DNA of 19,310 nt from assembly GCA_964595485.1 (NCBI GenBank), contig CAZQQN010000044.1, forward strand, positions 1-19,310. Reading direction: 5' to 3'. Source of the DNA: CAZQQN01 sp964595485 (GTDB taxonomy: Bacteria > Bacteroidota > Bacteroidia > CAILMK01 > CAYYUA01). Numbering within the stretch: position 1 is the stretch's first letter; the number at the start of each line of letters is the position of its first letter. Position numbers and translations under genes: made by a program. Of the stretch, positions 7,088-15,530 are shown one piece after another. The notes beneath the pieces are model-generated. The model was given only the letters and a program-made list of their open reading frames with translations, searched no databases and had not been told where the DNA came from.

Positions 7088-9517
7088 CTAATAAAACTCG
7101 GGATAATGAATAGGGTCGAATTCATGCATTAAATCATAGACAGCGTCAAATAAGTCTTCTGCGTGAGGCTTAGTAAAATAATCACCATCTGTGGCATAGG
7201 GAGGGCGATGCGGATGAGCGGTGACAGTCCTGGGTTCTGAATCCAATTGCCAGTAGCCGCCCTGGTCTTCCAGTGATTTTTTCATCATAAATGCTGAGGC
7301 TCCTCCAGGAACATCTTCATCCATGAAAACTACACGATTCGTTTTCTTCAAGGACTTTAAGATTTTTTCATCACAGTCGAAAGGTAGTAAGGTTTGCACG
7401 TCAATGATCTCAATAGAAATGCCAACTTCTTCAAGTTTTGGTACCGCTTCTTCCGCTATACCGACACAAGCCCCATAAGTTACTACGGTAACGTGGTCGC
7501 CACTTTGGAGGACTTCTGGTTGCCCGACCGGTAAAGTATATTCTCCAAGATTGGAAGGCATGTATTCTTTGGAGCGGTAAGCATTGAGCCGTTCTACGAT
7601 TAATCCCGGTTCATCAGATTTGAGTAGGGTATTGTACAAACCAGCCGCCTGCGTCATATTCCTTGGAACGCAAATGATCATACCCCGGGTCAGGTTTATG
7701 ATACCTCCCATTGGTGAACCAGAGTGCCAGATTCCTTCAAAACGATGGCCACGGGTCCGGATAATGAGGGGAGCTTTTTGTCCTCCTTTTGTTCGGAATT
7801 GCACGGTTGAAAGGTCGTCACTCATTATCTGGAGGCTGTAAAGCACATAATCAAGGTATTGAATCTCAGCAATCGGCCTTAAGCCACGCATGGCAGCTCC
7901 GATACCCTGCCCTATGATGGTTGCTTCGCGAATGCCGGTATCCGTTACACGCAAATCTCCGTATTTTTCCTGTAATCCTGCCATACCTTGATTGACGCCC
8001 CCAATTTTACCAAGATCTTCCCCAAAGGCAAAAACCCTTGGATCCCTGTTCAGGACGCCGTCAAAAAAGTGATTCAGGATTTCATAGCCATTTACTTCTT
8101 GTGGCTCATCAGGATATTGAGCGGGAACGCTATCTATTTTAACAGCAGCATGGTCTGAGTTACTGTGTAGGTATGAATTGTAACGATCTTTGTTTTCTTC
8201 CCGCTTTTCACTTAACCATTTTACAAGGGCTTGTCGCTCAGGGGTATCTTCTTTATGGGTGGCCCTTAGTGCATCATGAACTGCCTTAAAGATAGTTTTG
8301 CGATTAACGATAAGGCTCTTATTTAGGTTTTGCTGTATGGCTTTAACTTGGTCAGCATTCTCGCTTCCCTCTGCCATTTTACCAATCTCTTCGGCAGCTT
8401 CTTTAAGTTCGGCTTTAATGGGATCCTGGTAGGTTTTGTATGCTTTATTTTTGGCATCCTTAGCGTACTCCCTGGCATCTTCTTCGATTTTATCCAGTTC
8501 CTCGGCGCTAGCTAAATGGTTATCAATGATCCATTGCCGCATTTGGTTGATGCAATCCACCTCCTGTTCCCATTGTAGCCTTTCCTGACTTTTGTAACGT
8601 TCATGGGAGCCTGAAGTGGAATGGCCTTGCGGCTGGGTCATTTCCTGGATATGGAAAATTGCCGGAACGTGGTGCTTACGTGTTATTTCAGTTCCTTCTT
8701 GGTACATCTGGACTAACTGTTGGTAGTCCCAACCTTTGGCACTGTACAAATAAAATCCCTGGCCAGAGGATTCATCATAGGCAAAACCCTTTAGGACCTC
8801 TGACACGTCACTTTTGGTGATCTGGTAATCGTTAGGAACAGATATTCCATATTCGTCATCCCAAACGGAAATGGTTACCGGAACCCTTAGCAATCCAATG
8901 GCATTAGCTGCCTCCCAAAACATTCCTTCTGCTATTGTTGCATTACCAATAGTACCAAAAGCTACCTCATTGCCGTTATCGGAAAAGTTAGTGTATTGCT
9001 TAAGCTGTTCTAATTGACGGTAAAGTTTGGAAGCATACCCAAGCCCAACCAACCTTGGCATCTGACTGCCAGTAGGAGAAACGTCAGCGGAGGAATTTTT
9101 TATTTTGGTTAGGTCCTTCCAATGCCCATTTTCATCAAGGCTGCGGGTTGAAAAATGACCATTCATCTGTCGGCCAGCTGAGGAAGGGTCATGTTGAACA
9201 GTGGGGTCTGCATACAATTGAGCAAAAAACTGCTCAAGGGTTAGTTGATTAATGGCAAACATGAAAGTTTGATCTCTGTAATAACCAGCTCTGAAATCTC
9301 CTTCCTGAAATGCCTTGGCCATAGCTATTTGAGCAACTTCCTTTCCATCTCCAAAGATACCAAACTTGGCTTTTCCGGTTAAAACTTCTTTGCGGCCTAT
9401 ATAGCTAGCCTCTCGGCTTGCATTGGCTAACCAGTAGTCGTCAAGGACTTCTTTTTTATAGCTTTCTTCTTTTTGATTTACCTTATCCGCTACAGCTTGA
9501 TCTTTTGCTTCTGCCAT
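7088..9517 (-). CDS. 2-oxoacid dehydrogenase complex E1 component, fused alpha and beta subunits
   Basis: 809 residues that join, in one chain, the E1 alpha (about 25-335) and E1 beta (about 477-809) subunits that are separate in many bacteria. This thiamine-diphosphate enzyme decarboxylates pyruvate or branched-chain 2-oxoacids and passes the acyl group to lipoylated E2. In the alpha part the TPP/Mg segment runs from GTIGNA (188-193) to WDDEYGISVP (219-228); the usual Asp of GDG/GDA is Asn here. GHSTSGSHERYKS (298-310) is the loop that meets the lipoyl domain. The linker (about 335-460) is charged helix. The beta part shows FGED (498-501), TDTGIREATIIGQGIG (525-540) with the Glu that activates TPP, GHRFEGIWHSGSP (590-602) and a C-terminal transketolase domain. 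The fused form is common in Bacteroidota. No E2 or E3 gene is in the window. Specificity (branched-chain or pyruvate) is not decided. Confidence 0.92.
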   Translation of the reverse strand: MAEAKDQAVADKVNQKEESYKKEVLDDYWLANASREASYIGRKEVLTGKAKFGIFGDGKEVAQIAMAKAFQEGDFRAGYYRDQTFMFAINQLTLEQFFAQLYADPTVQHDPSSAGRQMNGHFSTRSLDENGHWKDLTKIKNSSADVSPTGSQMPRLVGLGYASKLYRQLEQLKQYTNFSDNGNEVAFGTIGNATIAEGMFWEAANAIGLLRVPVTISVWDDEYGISVPNDYQITKSDVSEVLKGFAYDESSGQGFYLYSAKGWDYQQLVQMYQEGTEITRKHHVPAIFHIQEMTQPQGHSTSGSHERYKSQERLQWEQEVDCINQMRQWIIDNHLASAEELDKIEEDAREYAKDAKNKAYKTYQDPIKAELKEAAEEIGKMAEGSENADQVKAIQQNLNKSLIVNRKTIFKAVHDALRATHKEDTPERQALVKWLSEKREENKDRYNSYLHSNSDHAAVKIDSVPAQYPDEPQEVNGYEILNHFFDGVLNRDPRVFAFGEDLGKIGGVNQGMAGLQEKYGDLRVTDTGIREATIIGQGIGAAMRGLRPIAEIQYLDYVLYSLQIMSDDLSTVQFRTKGGQKAPLIIRTRGHRFEGIWHSGSPMGGIINLTRGMIICVPRNMTQAAGLYNTLLKSDEPGLIVERLNAYRSKEYMPSNLGEYTLPVGQPEVLQSGDHVTVVTYGACVGIAEEAVPKLEEVGISIEIIDVQTLLPFDCDEKILKSLKKTNRVVFMDEDVPGGASAFMMKKSLEDQGGYWQLDSEPRTVTAHPHRPPYATDGDYFTKPHAEDLFDAVYDLMHEFDPIHYPEFY

Positions 9518-9859
9518 GGGAATAATATTTTTTGCTAAGATACAAAATTACCCAAAATACGATATTGCATCAAAGCTATTTAATAGGTTTTCATGCTTCA
9601 AAAACTGAAAACTAAGCATTATGACTCTTGCTCAGTAGATCAATAATTTTTTACAAGGTTTTAAAGCATTACCTAAAAAATGGTATGGATAGGTGAAACA
9701 AAAAAAGCATTTCTATCTTTATAAAGATGAAAAATGTGTTAAATGCAGTGTTAAAACAATTAAACCGTTAAATTTGAATTGTAAATTTGCTTTGGTGCAG
9801 CATTTTTAAAAGCCAATTATTTCCTGTTACATTTTTGTTTCACACAAAAAACCTAATCT
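9518..9859. promoter_or_regulatory. Divergent promoter region between E1 and the hydroxylase gene
   Basis: 342 AT-rich bases separating two divergent starts. Two identical TAAATTTG octamers (9769-9776 and 9782-9789), matching the Bacteroidota -7 consensus TAnnTTTG, lie on the plus strand 71-91 bases before the hydroxylase ATG. No clear TTG -33 element sits at the expected distance from either, so promoter assignment is tentative. No ORF in the region. Confidence 0.3.
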
Positions 9860-10489
9860 ATGGGAACCATAAAAACCAAAGGTCAAGGTAGGCTTTTTCA
9901 AAATCAGCTATTAGAGGCTTTAACGAAAACGCATCCAGCTATTATCATTGGTATGTATGTGCCGGCGAGTATTGCTTCTATGTTTTACTATTATCAATAT
10001 ATTAACGCTTCAGGGTTGACTGTTGCAATTGTTTTTCTGGCTGGGATACTTTTGTGGACCTTTGTGGAATATTTGTTACATCGCTACATCTTTCATTTCA
10101 TTAATGATTCAGAGTGGGCCCAGAAATTTCACTACACCATACACGGGGTGCATCACGAATACCCACTAGACACCGAAAGGTTGGTTATGCCACCAGTGCC
10201 AAGTATATTTATTGCAGCTTTCTTTTACGGTGTGTTTTATTCGATGATGGGCGCCTACGTATATTGTTTTTTACCCGGTTTCATTATCGGCTATTTAAGT
10301 TATGCCATGATTCATTATTCAATACACGCCTTCAAGCCGGTTAAAGGCATAGAATACTTATGGCGTCATCATAACATTCATCACTTTCAGCATCCTGATA
10401 AGGCGTATGGGGTATCATCACCGCTTTGGGATTACATTTTCGGTACAATGCCACCTAAGAAATCTGATAAACAGAATGGATCATACTGA
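9860..10489 (+). CDS. Fatty acid 2-hydroxylase-like membrane enzyme (FA2H/Scs7 type)
   Basis: A 209-residue membrane protein with four histidine clusters: HRYIFH (74-79), HYTIHGVHH (91-99), HYSIH (152-156) and HHNIHH (170-175) plus H178. The segment HGVHHEYPLDTERLVMPP, starting at 95, closely follows the signature of eukaryotic fatty acid 2-hydroxylases, which put a hydroxyl group at carbon 2 of the N-acyl chain of ceramide. The N-terminal cytochrome b5 domain of the eukaryotic enzymes is absent, so a separate electron donor is needed. Two membrane hairpins (about 28-75 and 115-150) surround the boxes. Many Bacteroidota make sphingolipids with hydroxylated acyl chains, so that is the likely role, but a carotenoid or other lipid substrate cannot be excluded. 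Starts 342 bases from the divergent E1 gene and is followed after 84 bases by a secreted YceI-like gene. Confidence 0.82.
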   Translation: MGTIKTKGQGRLFQNQLLEALTKTHPAIIIGMYVPASIASMFYYYQYINASGLTVAIVFLAGILLWTFVEYLLHRYIFHFINDSEWAQKFHYTIHGVHHEYPLDTERLVMPPVPSIFIAAFFYGVFYSMMGAYVYCFLPGFIIGYLSYAMIHYSIHAFKPVKGIEYLWRHHNIHHFQHPDKAYGVSSPLWDYIFGTMPPKKSDKQNGSY

Positions 10490-10573
10490 ATTAAGCCTAA
10501 TAAATTAATAGGAACACCCTTTATCATTCAATTAGAGGGGTTAGTAATATGATTGATTGCCCATGTTAATTAA

Positions 10574-11140
10574 ATGGCTATGAAGGCACTGTTTCTGACA
10601 TTGCTAATTCTACCGCTATTTGCCTCCTTGGGTAAATGCCAAGAGCAAACAACTTATCGTACAACAAAAGGCGAAATACTTTTCATTTTTGAATTCCAGG
10701 ATAAAGACAGCAGTGTTAAAGCGAAATCCAAAGAATTGAAGGCCTTATTTGATTACAAGGTTCCCAAGTTTCTTATGAGGGCTGACATGAAAACTTTTAA
10801 TGCTAAAGATAAGAAATTAGATACTGCTTTAGGGGCTTTTACAATTGGTAATATGCAGTTCAAAGGTGATATGGAAATCAAGGAAATTGGGCCTGACCTA
10901 AATCCAAAGGTTCTTTTTCCTATTGAAGGGTACATTAAACTTAACCAAGAGCGTCAGTTCGTTAAAATGGAAGGTAATCTTTACCCTATGCAACAGACTA
11001 ATCGCTACAGGGCCCAATTGGCTATAAGTACTAATCTTAAACTTTCTCAATTTGGGCTAAAGGATGATTTTCCCAGGTTTAATGACCGGTTTTATATCCA
11101 GATCAATCAATCTGTATTGAACCCCCGCCCGAATGACTGA
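10574..11140 (+). CDS. Secreted YceI-like (lipocalin-fold) protein
   Basis: 188 residues. A signal peptide (about 1-22) has a hydrophobic core LFLTLLILPLFAS; the Cys at 23 is preceded by Lys, which does not fit a lipobox, so a soluble periplasmic or exported form is more likely than a lipoprotein. The mature part has alternating beta strands and the YceI pattern: an N-terminal strand, a KSKELKALFDY turn, a central segment on reducing a TALGAFTIGN/MQFKGDMEI pair, then a C-terminal set of strands ending FGLKDDFPRFNDRFYIQINQ. YceI proteins are small barrels that bind isoprenoid or other lipid chains. Identity to the family is weak by eye. ATG 10574 and ATG 10580 are both possible starts. It is on the same strand as the hydroxylase, 84 bp downstream, and may share its transcript. 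Its stop is 17 bp from the stop of the convergent lamin-tail gene. Confidence 0.55.
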   Translation: MAMKALFLTLLILPLFASLGKCQEQTTYRTTKGEILFIFEFQDKDSSVKAKSKELKALFDYKVPKFLMRADMKTFNAKDKKLDTALGAFTIGNMQFKGDMEIKEIGPDLNPKVLFPIEGYIKLNQERQFVKMEGNLYPMQQTNRYRAQLAISTNLKLSQFGLKDDFPRFNDRFYIQINQSVLNPRPND

Positions 11141-11157
11141 TTGCTTGCATTGTTAGG

Positions 11158-14100
11158 TTAAAAATTTCCGCCTAATGTTGTGGTTAATTTGTAGCTATCT
11201 TGATCCCCGTCCGGATGAAAGATTTCGATGTAAACAATATAAGCACCTTTAGGCGCTTTCTGGCCGTTATCCCGAGAGCCATCCCATTTAAATCGGCCTT
11301 TGCGGCCTAAAAGGTGGTTGTTTTTTAATGATTTGACTTGGCGGCCCTTTGTATCATAAATGTCTACATTGGCGATATAACCGGGCTTTTCCATTCTGTA
11401 AATGATGGAAAGAAAGTCTTTATATCCGTCCTGGTCTGGCGAAAAAACCTTTGGCTCTAGCTTAAAGGGCTTTTCAGAGGTTTTTTCTTTACCAGCTTGA
11501 GAATTTTCATAAGTGGGGGTACCAAAATTGCTAGCCTCAGCAGCTGAATGCCAGTTTGCTTTATCATTGCTTTTCCCTTCATGGGTAATACGTTCCAGGC
11601 TTATCCCTTCCGGATCATCCACAAGGGGTGAATGCCAATCTTCTTTGTAATTCACTTCATCAATGACATTCCCATTTTTTTTAGCTAATACCACATAACC
11701 CGATTCGTTGGGATAGGTAGGTAGGCGTCTTATTTCCTTTAGCCATAAAGGTTTCTTTACCAGGAAAGTCTTTCGAACAAAAGGACGATCTTCTGTCACG
11801 ACAAAATAGGTGCCCGGCAAAACCTGGAAATCCGGTAATCTCGTCATTGATTCAATTTTGTTTGAATCGTTTCTTGTAGCAATGCGCAGATCTTCCAGAT
11901 CAATAACCTTATCGGATCGGTTGTAGAACTCTACAAAATCAGCACCGCCGGTGGGCGGATCAAATAAAATCTCATTGACCATAAGATCATCTTTAGCGGG
12001 CTCTCCAGGTAAGCCAAAGCGCCGGTCCTGGCTTTTCTGGATTTGATTTCCCGAGCAGTCTTTTACATTCTCCACCTTGACCGTGTAGGTAATACCACTT
12101 TTCACGGGTTTTTTTAATGTTATGGTGGCTTCTTTGAAAAAAGGTGGTTTAGCTTTTATACTTTTAATACCAGTATTGGGTTCAACTTTGTAAGTTCCTT
12201 GGGTAACGGCAATGCTATCCATGCCTTCATTGAATACCACGGTTAATTGGTTACTGTCTTTCACCAACACTTTTAATAGCTCTGGGGGTCGAGTATCGGG
12301 ATTGGTTTGTTGTACCGAATTTTGAAAACCAGGCGTTCCTCCTGTTTTATTCTTAGAGGGAGCCCAATTTGAGGGTCTTGAACACGGGGTGTTCAAATCC
12401 TTTAGCTCCAGACTCCAGCCACCCGATTTTTTGAAACTATTGCCAAAGATATCAGCATCGTAGGAAACGGCGTGAACCAAATCATTTCCTGCATTTCTGA
12501 TGGCTAGCGAGCCGCCCTGGTTATTCAATGCAGGAAATCCCGAAACGCCAACAGTTGGAATACTATCGCTGAAATCATTTTCTGAAGCATTTCTCACCAG
12601 TACCACATATTCACCGGGTTTTAAAAGTTTTCTGGGTAATTCTTTGGTATTGCCTTTAGTAATGAGTTTATGATCTTGGAGCGCTAAAACTTTATTACTT
12701 GTATTCTTTAATTCCATGTACTCAGCTTCAGGTAGTTCTACGGGGGGATTGGGGTCAGGCATGATTTCAGTGATGAGGAGTTCATGCCTATCAGAAGGCT
12801 TCGGGCTAAGGTATTCAAACTGCTTCTTTATAGGGGATTGAGCTTGGTTACCCCAGCAGTCGGTAATGCCTTTTATACTTAAGGTGTAGCTTGTTTTGTT
12901 CTGCAATGGACTGGCTAATGTTACTTCTAAGTGCTTGACTAAGTTGCCTTTAGCGTTGTTATCCTTAATCGTTTTAGGAGGGTCTATGTTCCATTGATCA
13001 AATTGAATACTTTGGCGGGTAATTTTTTCTGAAAATGTTATCCTAAGCCTGGTGGAATCCAGGATATTCACCTTTTTCAAATCAGGATTCGTTTCATCCG
13101 GTTCTGGGTCATAAACTGAATTTCTGTTACCCGGCGTACCACCGCTTTGGTTTTTTGAACCAGTCCAATTATCAGAGCCACTGCATGGATGTTCCGGATT
13201 TATCTGCTCAAGGCTCCAGCCTCCGTTTGCTTTTAAGCTTTCTTGGTACCAGGAATCTGAATAAGTAAGGGAATCAATGATTTCTCCACCAGGGCTTACA
13301 AGCGATAATTCATCACCATTGTTATTTAAGGAAGGCAAATTACTAACTGGTAGGACAAGCCCATATGATTTGAATTGATCGGCAAATTTATCATCGCAAA
13401 TAATCCCCAGTTCACCGGATTTGAGGACGGAATCAGGAAGGTTGACTTCGGACACTGCATCTTTGAATTGCCAATTTTTGAGCGAGAAACGCTGATCACT
13501 GGTGTTTTTGATCTCGACAAACTCAGCTTCCGGTAAACCTTTACTTGGCGTTGGGTTCGGCATTAATTCATTGAAAGTAATGTCACCAGCCGAAGCTCCG
13601 AAAGGACTGTAATATTTGAATTTTATGCTATCGGGTTGGTTGATGGTATTTTGCCAGCAGTCAGGTACACCACTATGGACTAAGCCGTATTGAAAGCCAC
13701 TTTCAAAATTTTGCTTAAAAGTTAGTATAAAAGAATCGGTGGTTACAACCAAGCCATTTTTTAGGGTTAAGTTAGGTTGGACAGTAAAGTATTGGTTTAG
13801 GGGTTTGAGCTTGCCTTTCAAACCTGCTTCTGTTAAGGTAATCGCTAAACGATTCGAATCTAAAACCTTCACCTGGTCTATCTTAGGCGGTATCGAATCT
13901 TTTGTATTATTAGCTATCGAATTCTTAATTCCGGGTGTTCCACCTTTAGAAGCTTTTGACCCTCCCCAATTAACAGCTCCTTGACAGGGTGAAAGTGGGT
14001 TTATCCGCTCTAATGTCCAGCCTCCATCAGCCTTATCGGGATCGTCATACCAATCATCTTTGTATTTTACTTGATTAATGGTATCGCCATCTGGGTTGGC

Positions 14101-15342
14101 AATCGCCATTTGATCACCGCCGTTATTGAGAGACGGTAGCCCTGAAACGGTTGCCAGTTTACCAAAACTACGGAAATCATTTTTGTTAGTTTTATCCGTA
14201 ATTATGGCATGTGAATCAGGAGGTAAAGGGTTATTGGCTTTTAAAACAGCTTGATTATTGGCATCACTGATTTCCCATCCTGAAAGATCAATAGGAAAGT
14301 TGCTGTTGTTATAGATTTCTACGAATTCATGTTCCGGTAAGCCTTGTGAAGGAGAGGGGTCTGGCAATAATTCATTGATCAATAAATCCCTTCTCTGAGG
14401 TTTGAAATAATTAAAAGCAATGGTATCATTGACTACATTGCCTTGCTTATCTTTAAAGCCGTCTATAATAAGTTCATACTTTGTTTTGTTTTGAAAAGGA
14501 GCAGCAAATTTTAATGATGTTTTCGAAGGTAAGCCTTTAATAAAGCTACGATTGCTGGGCGCTTGATTACCTGGCAAAAGTTTAATATTAGCCTGTGAGA
14601 GACTACTTTGAGTGATCGGCTCATCCCAATCAATGTTGACTTTCTGCCCTCCGGATAGGTTCACTTTTTTAGCCTTTGGCGGAATAGTATCTATTACCGG
14701 ATAACCCCTGTAAATAGCATCGAAGATGAATTTATCTGATCTTGTTGATGTAAATTGACATTCGAATCCAAAGTATTGGAAATTGGAGTAGGTGTTATCC
14801 TGGACCTTACCTTGCCGGATGAAATTATTCAAGCCATTACTATCTGCGTAAATAGTCCAATCGCCTGTTTTATGCCACTTAACTTTAATATTGAACGGAG
14901 TGGGCCCCTTATTGATAAAACCATCTTTTCCCTTTAGGATTAATTGGTTGCTATTTCCATCTTGCCTGAAAAGATCAATACCATCATCGGTACCATTCTC
15001 ACCAATGAGGAGGTAATACCCTTGGAACCCTTGATCAAAAGTAGAGTCATTGGCACCAAGGAAAACTTTGAGGCGGTTACTATTGGAAGGTGAAAAGTCC
15101 AGGTTAACCCAAAATTCCCAGGTTATTGAATCTTTATTCGATGTTTTAGTGAAAAGCCTGACCGGGCTTGCGTTATTTGGGGCATTTAAACGGAGGCTTT
15201 CATCCGTTGTAAAGGTGAAATCTGCTGTATCACCTAACCACAATGGATCCTTATGCAGGTTATTATCCGAAAAATCTTCGCGCACTTGAGCTAATAGGCT
15301 TATAGGAGCTAAGAGCAGCCAGATGAGCACCTGATATTTCAT
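11158..15342 (-). CDS. Giant secreted surface protein: four Ig-like/lamin-tail-domain units and FlgD/CHU_C-like C-terminus
   Basis: 1394 residues. A signal peptide (about 1-19, cut before QVRED) leads to an N-terminal jelly-roll or LamG-like domain (about 20-215). Four units follow, each an Ig-like SbsA/Big_5-type domain (about 100 residues) and a lamin-tail domain (LTD, about 160 residues). The LTDs begin near 318, 586, 854 and 1117, each with an (I/T)xE(L/I)xPDP start, an E(F/Y)xE(I/L)xN core, an LPSLNN turn and, in the first three, a GGTPGxxNS end. The last 100 residues (from VFSPDQDGYKDF, 1299) match the FlgD-like/CHU_C C-terminal module of Bacteroidota secreted proteins, often used as a type IX secretion signal. 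Six of eight cysteines form three pairs 109 residues apart (453-562, 720-829, 987-1096). No catalytic motif is visible, so it is probably structural or binding. Starts 188 bases after the receptor gene and is likely a partner. Confidence 0.88.
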   Translation of the reverse strand: MKYQVLIWLLLAPISLLAQVREDFSDNNLHKDPLWLGDTADFTFTTDESLRLNAPNNASPVRLFTKTSNKDSITWEFWVNLDFSPSNSNRLKVFLGANDSTFDQGFQGYYLLIGENGTDDGIDLFRQDGNSNQLILKGKDGFINKGPTPFNIKVKWHKTGDWTIYADSNGLNNFIRQGKVQDNTYSNFQYFGFECQFTSTRSDKFIFDAIYRGYPVIDTIPPKAKKVNLSGGQKVNIDWDEPITQSSLSQANIKLLPGNQAPSNRSFIKGLPSKTSLKFAAPFQNKTKYELIIDGFKDKQGNVVNDTIAFNYFKPQRRDLLINELLPDPSPSQGLPEHEFVEIYNNSNFPIDLSGWEISDANNQAVLKANNPLPPDSHAIITDKTNKNDFRSFGKLATVSGLPSLNNGGDQMAIANPDGDTINQVKYKDDWYDDPDKADGGWTLERINPLSPCQGAVNWGGSKASKGGTPGIKNSIANNTKDSIPPKIDQVKVLDSNRLAITLTEAGLKGKLKPLNQYFTVQPNLTLKNGLVVTTDSFILTFKQNFESGFQYGLVHSGVPDCWQNTINQPDSIKFKYYSPFGASAGDITFNELMPNPTPSKGLPEAEFVEIKNTSDQRFSLKNWQFKDAVSEVNLPDSVLKSGELGIICDDKFADQFKSYGLVLPVSNLPSLNNNGDELSLVSPGGEIIDSLTYSDSWYQESLKANGGWSLEQINPEHPCSGSDNWTGSKNQSGGTPGNRNSVYDPEPDETNPDLKKVNILDSTRLRITFSEKITRQSIQFDQWNIDPPKTIKDNNAKGNLVKHLEVTLASPLQNKTSYTLSIKGITDCWGNQAQSPIKKQFEYLSPKPSDRHELLITEIMPDPNPPVELPEAEYMELKNTSNKVLALQDHKLITKGNTKELPRKLLKPGEYVVLVRNASENDFSDSIPTVGVSGFPALNNQGGSLAIRNAGNDLVHAVSYDADIFGNSFKKSGGWSLELKDLNTPCSRPSNWAPSKNKTGGTPGFQNSVQQTNPDTRPPELLKVLVKDSNQLTVVFNEGMDSIAVTQGTYKVEPNTGIKSIKAKPPFFKEATITLKKPVKSGITYTVKVENVKDCSGNQIQKSQDRRFGLPGEPAKDDLMVNEILFDPPTGGADFVEFYNRSDKVIDLEDLRIATRNDSNKIESMTRLPDFQVLPGTYFVVTEDRPFVRKTFLVKKPLWLKEIRRLPTYPNESGYVVLAKKNGNVIDEVNYKEDWHSPLVDDPEGISLERITHEGKSNDKANWHSAAEASNFGTPTYENSQAGKEKTSEKPFKLEPKVFSPDQDGYKDFLSIIYRMEKPGYIANVDIYDTKGRQVKSLKNNHLLGRKGRFKWDGSRDNGQKAPKGAYIVYIEIFHPDGDQDSYKLTTTLGGNF

Positions 15343-15409
15343 AAGGTAAAATTAAAAAAGCAGGTGCTTTAATCAAAAATGCCTAAAATTTCCAAAGGCT
15401 TTATAAAAA

Positions 15410-15516
15410 TCACCGGAAGGCAAGGAAATGTTTTTATGCTCTTTGCAGACGCATTTCAACTTAGAACTAATGACAATGAGCACTGAATAACATTGAATAG
15501 CCAAGCCTCCCGGTGA
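15410..15516. repeat. Inverted repeat in the receptor/lamin-tail spacer, possible terminator or attenuator
   Basis: TCACCGGAAGGC (15410-15421) and GCCTCCCGGTGA (15505-15516) pair over 12 bases with one mismatch, around an 83-base interior. Read on the minus strand the distal arm is followed by ATTTTTATAAA, like an intrinsic terminator U-tract. It lies just after the receptor stop (15531) and 68 bases before the lamin-tail start, so it could partly end the receptor transcript and set the ratio of the two proteins. Confidence 0.45.
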
Positions 15517-15530
15517 AAAAAAGTTATTAC

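Noticed and set aside
11141..11157. Terminator between the convergent YceI-like and lamin-tail genes
   Set aside because: The 17-base gap has no inverted repeat and T-run; the transcripts may simply overlap.
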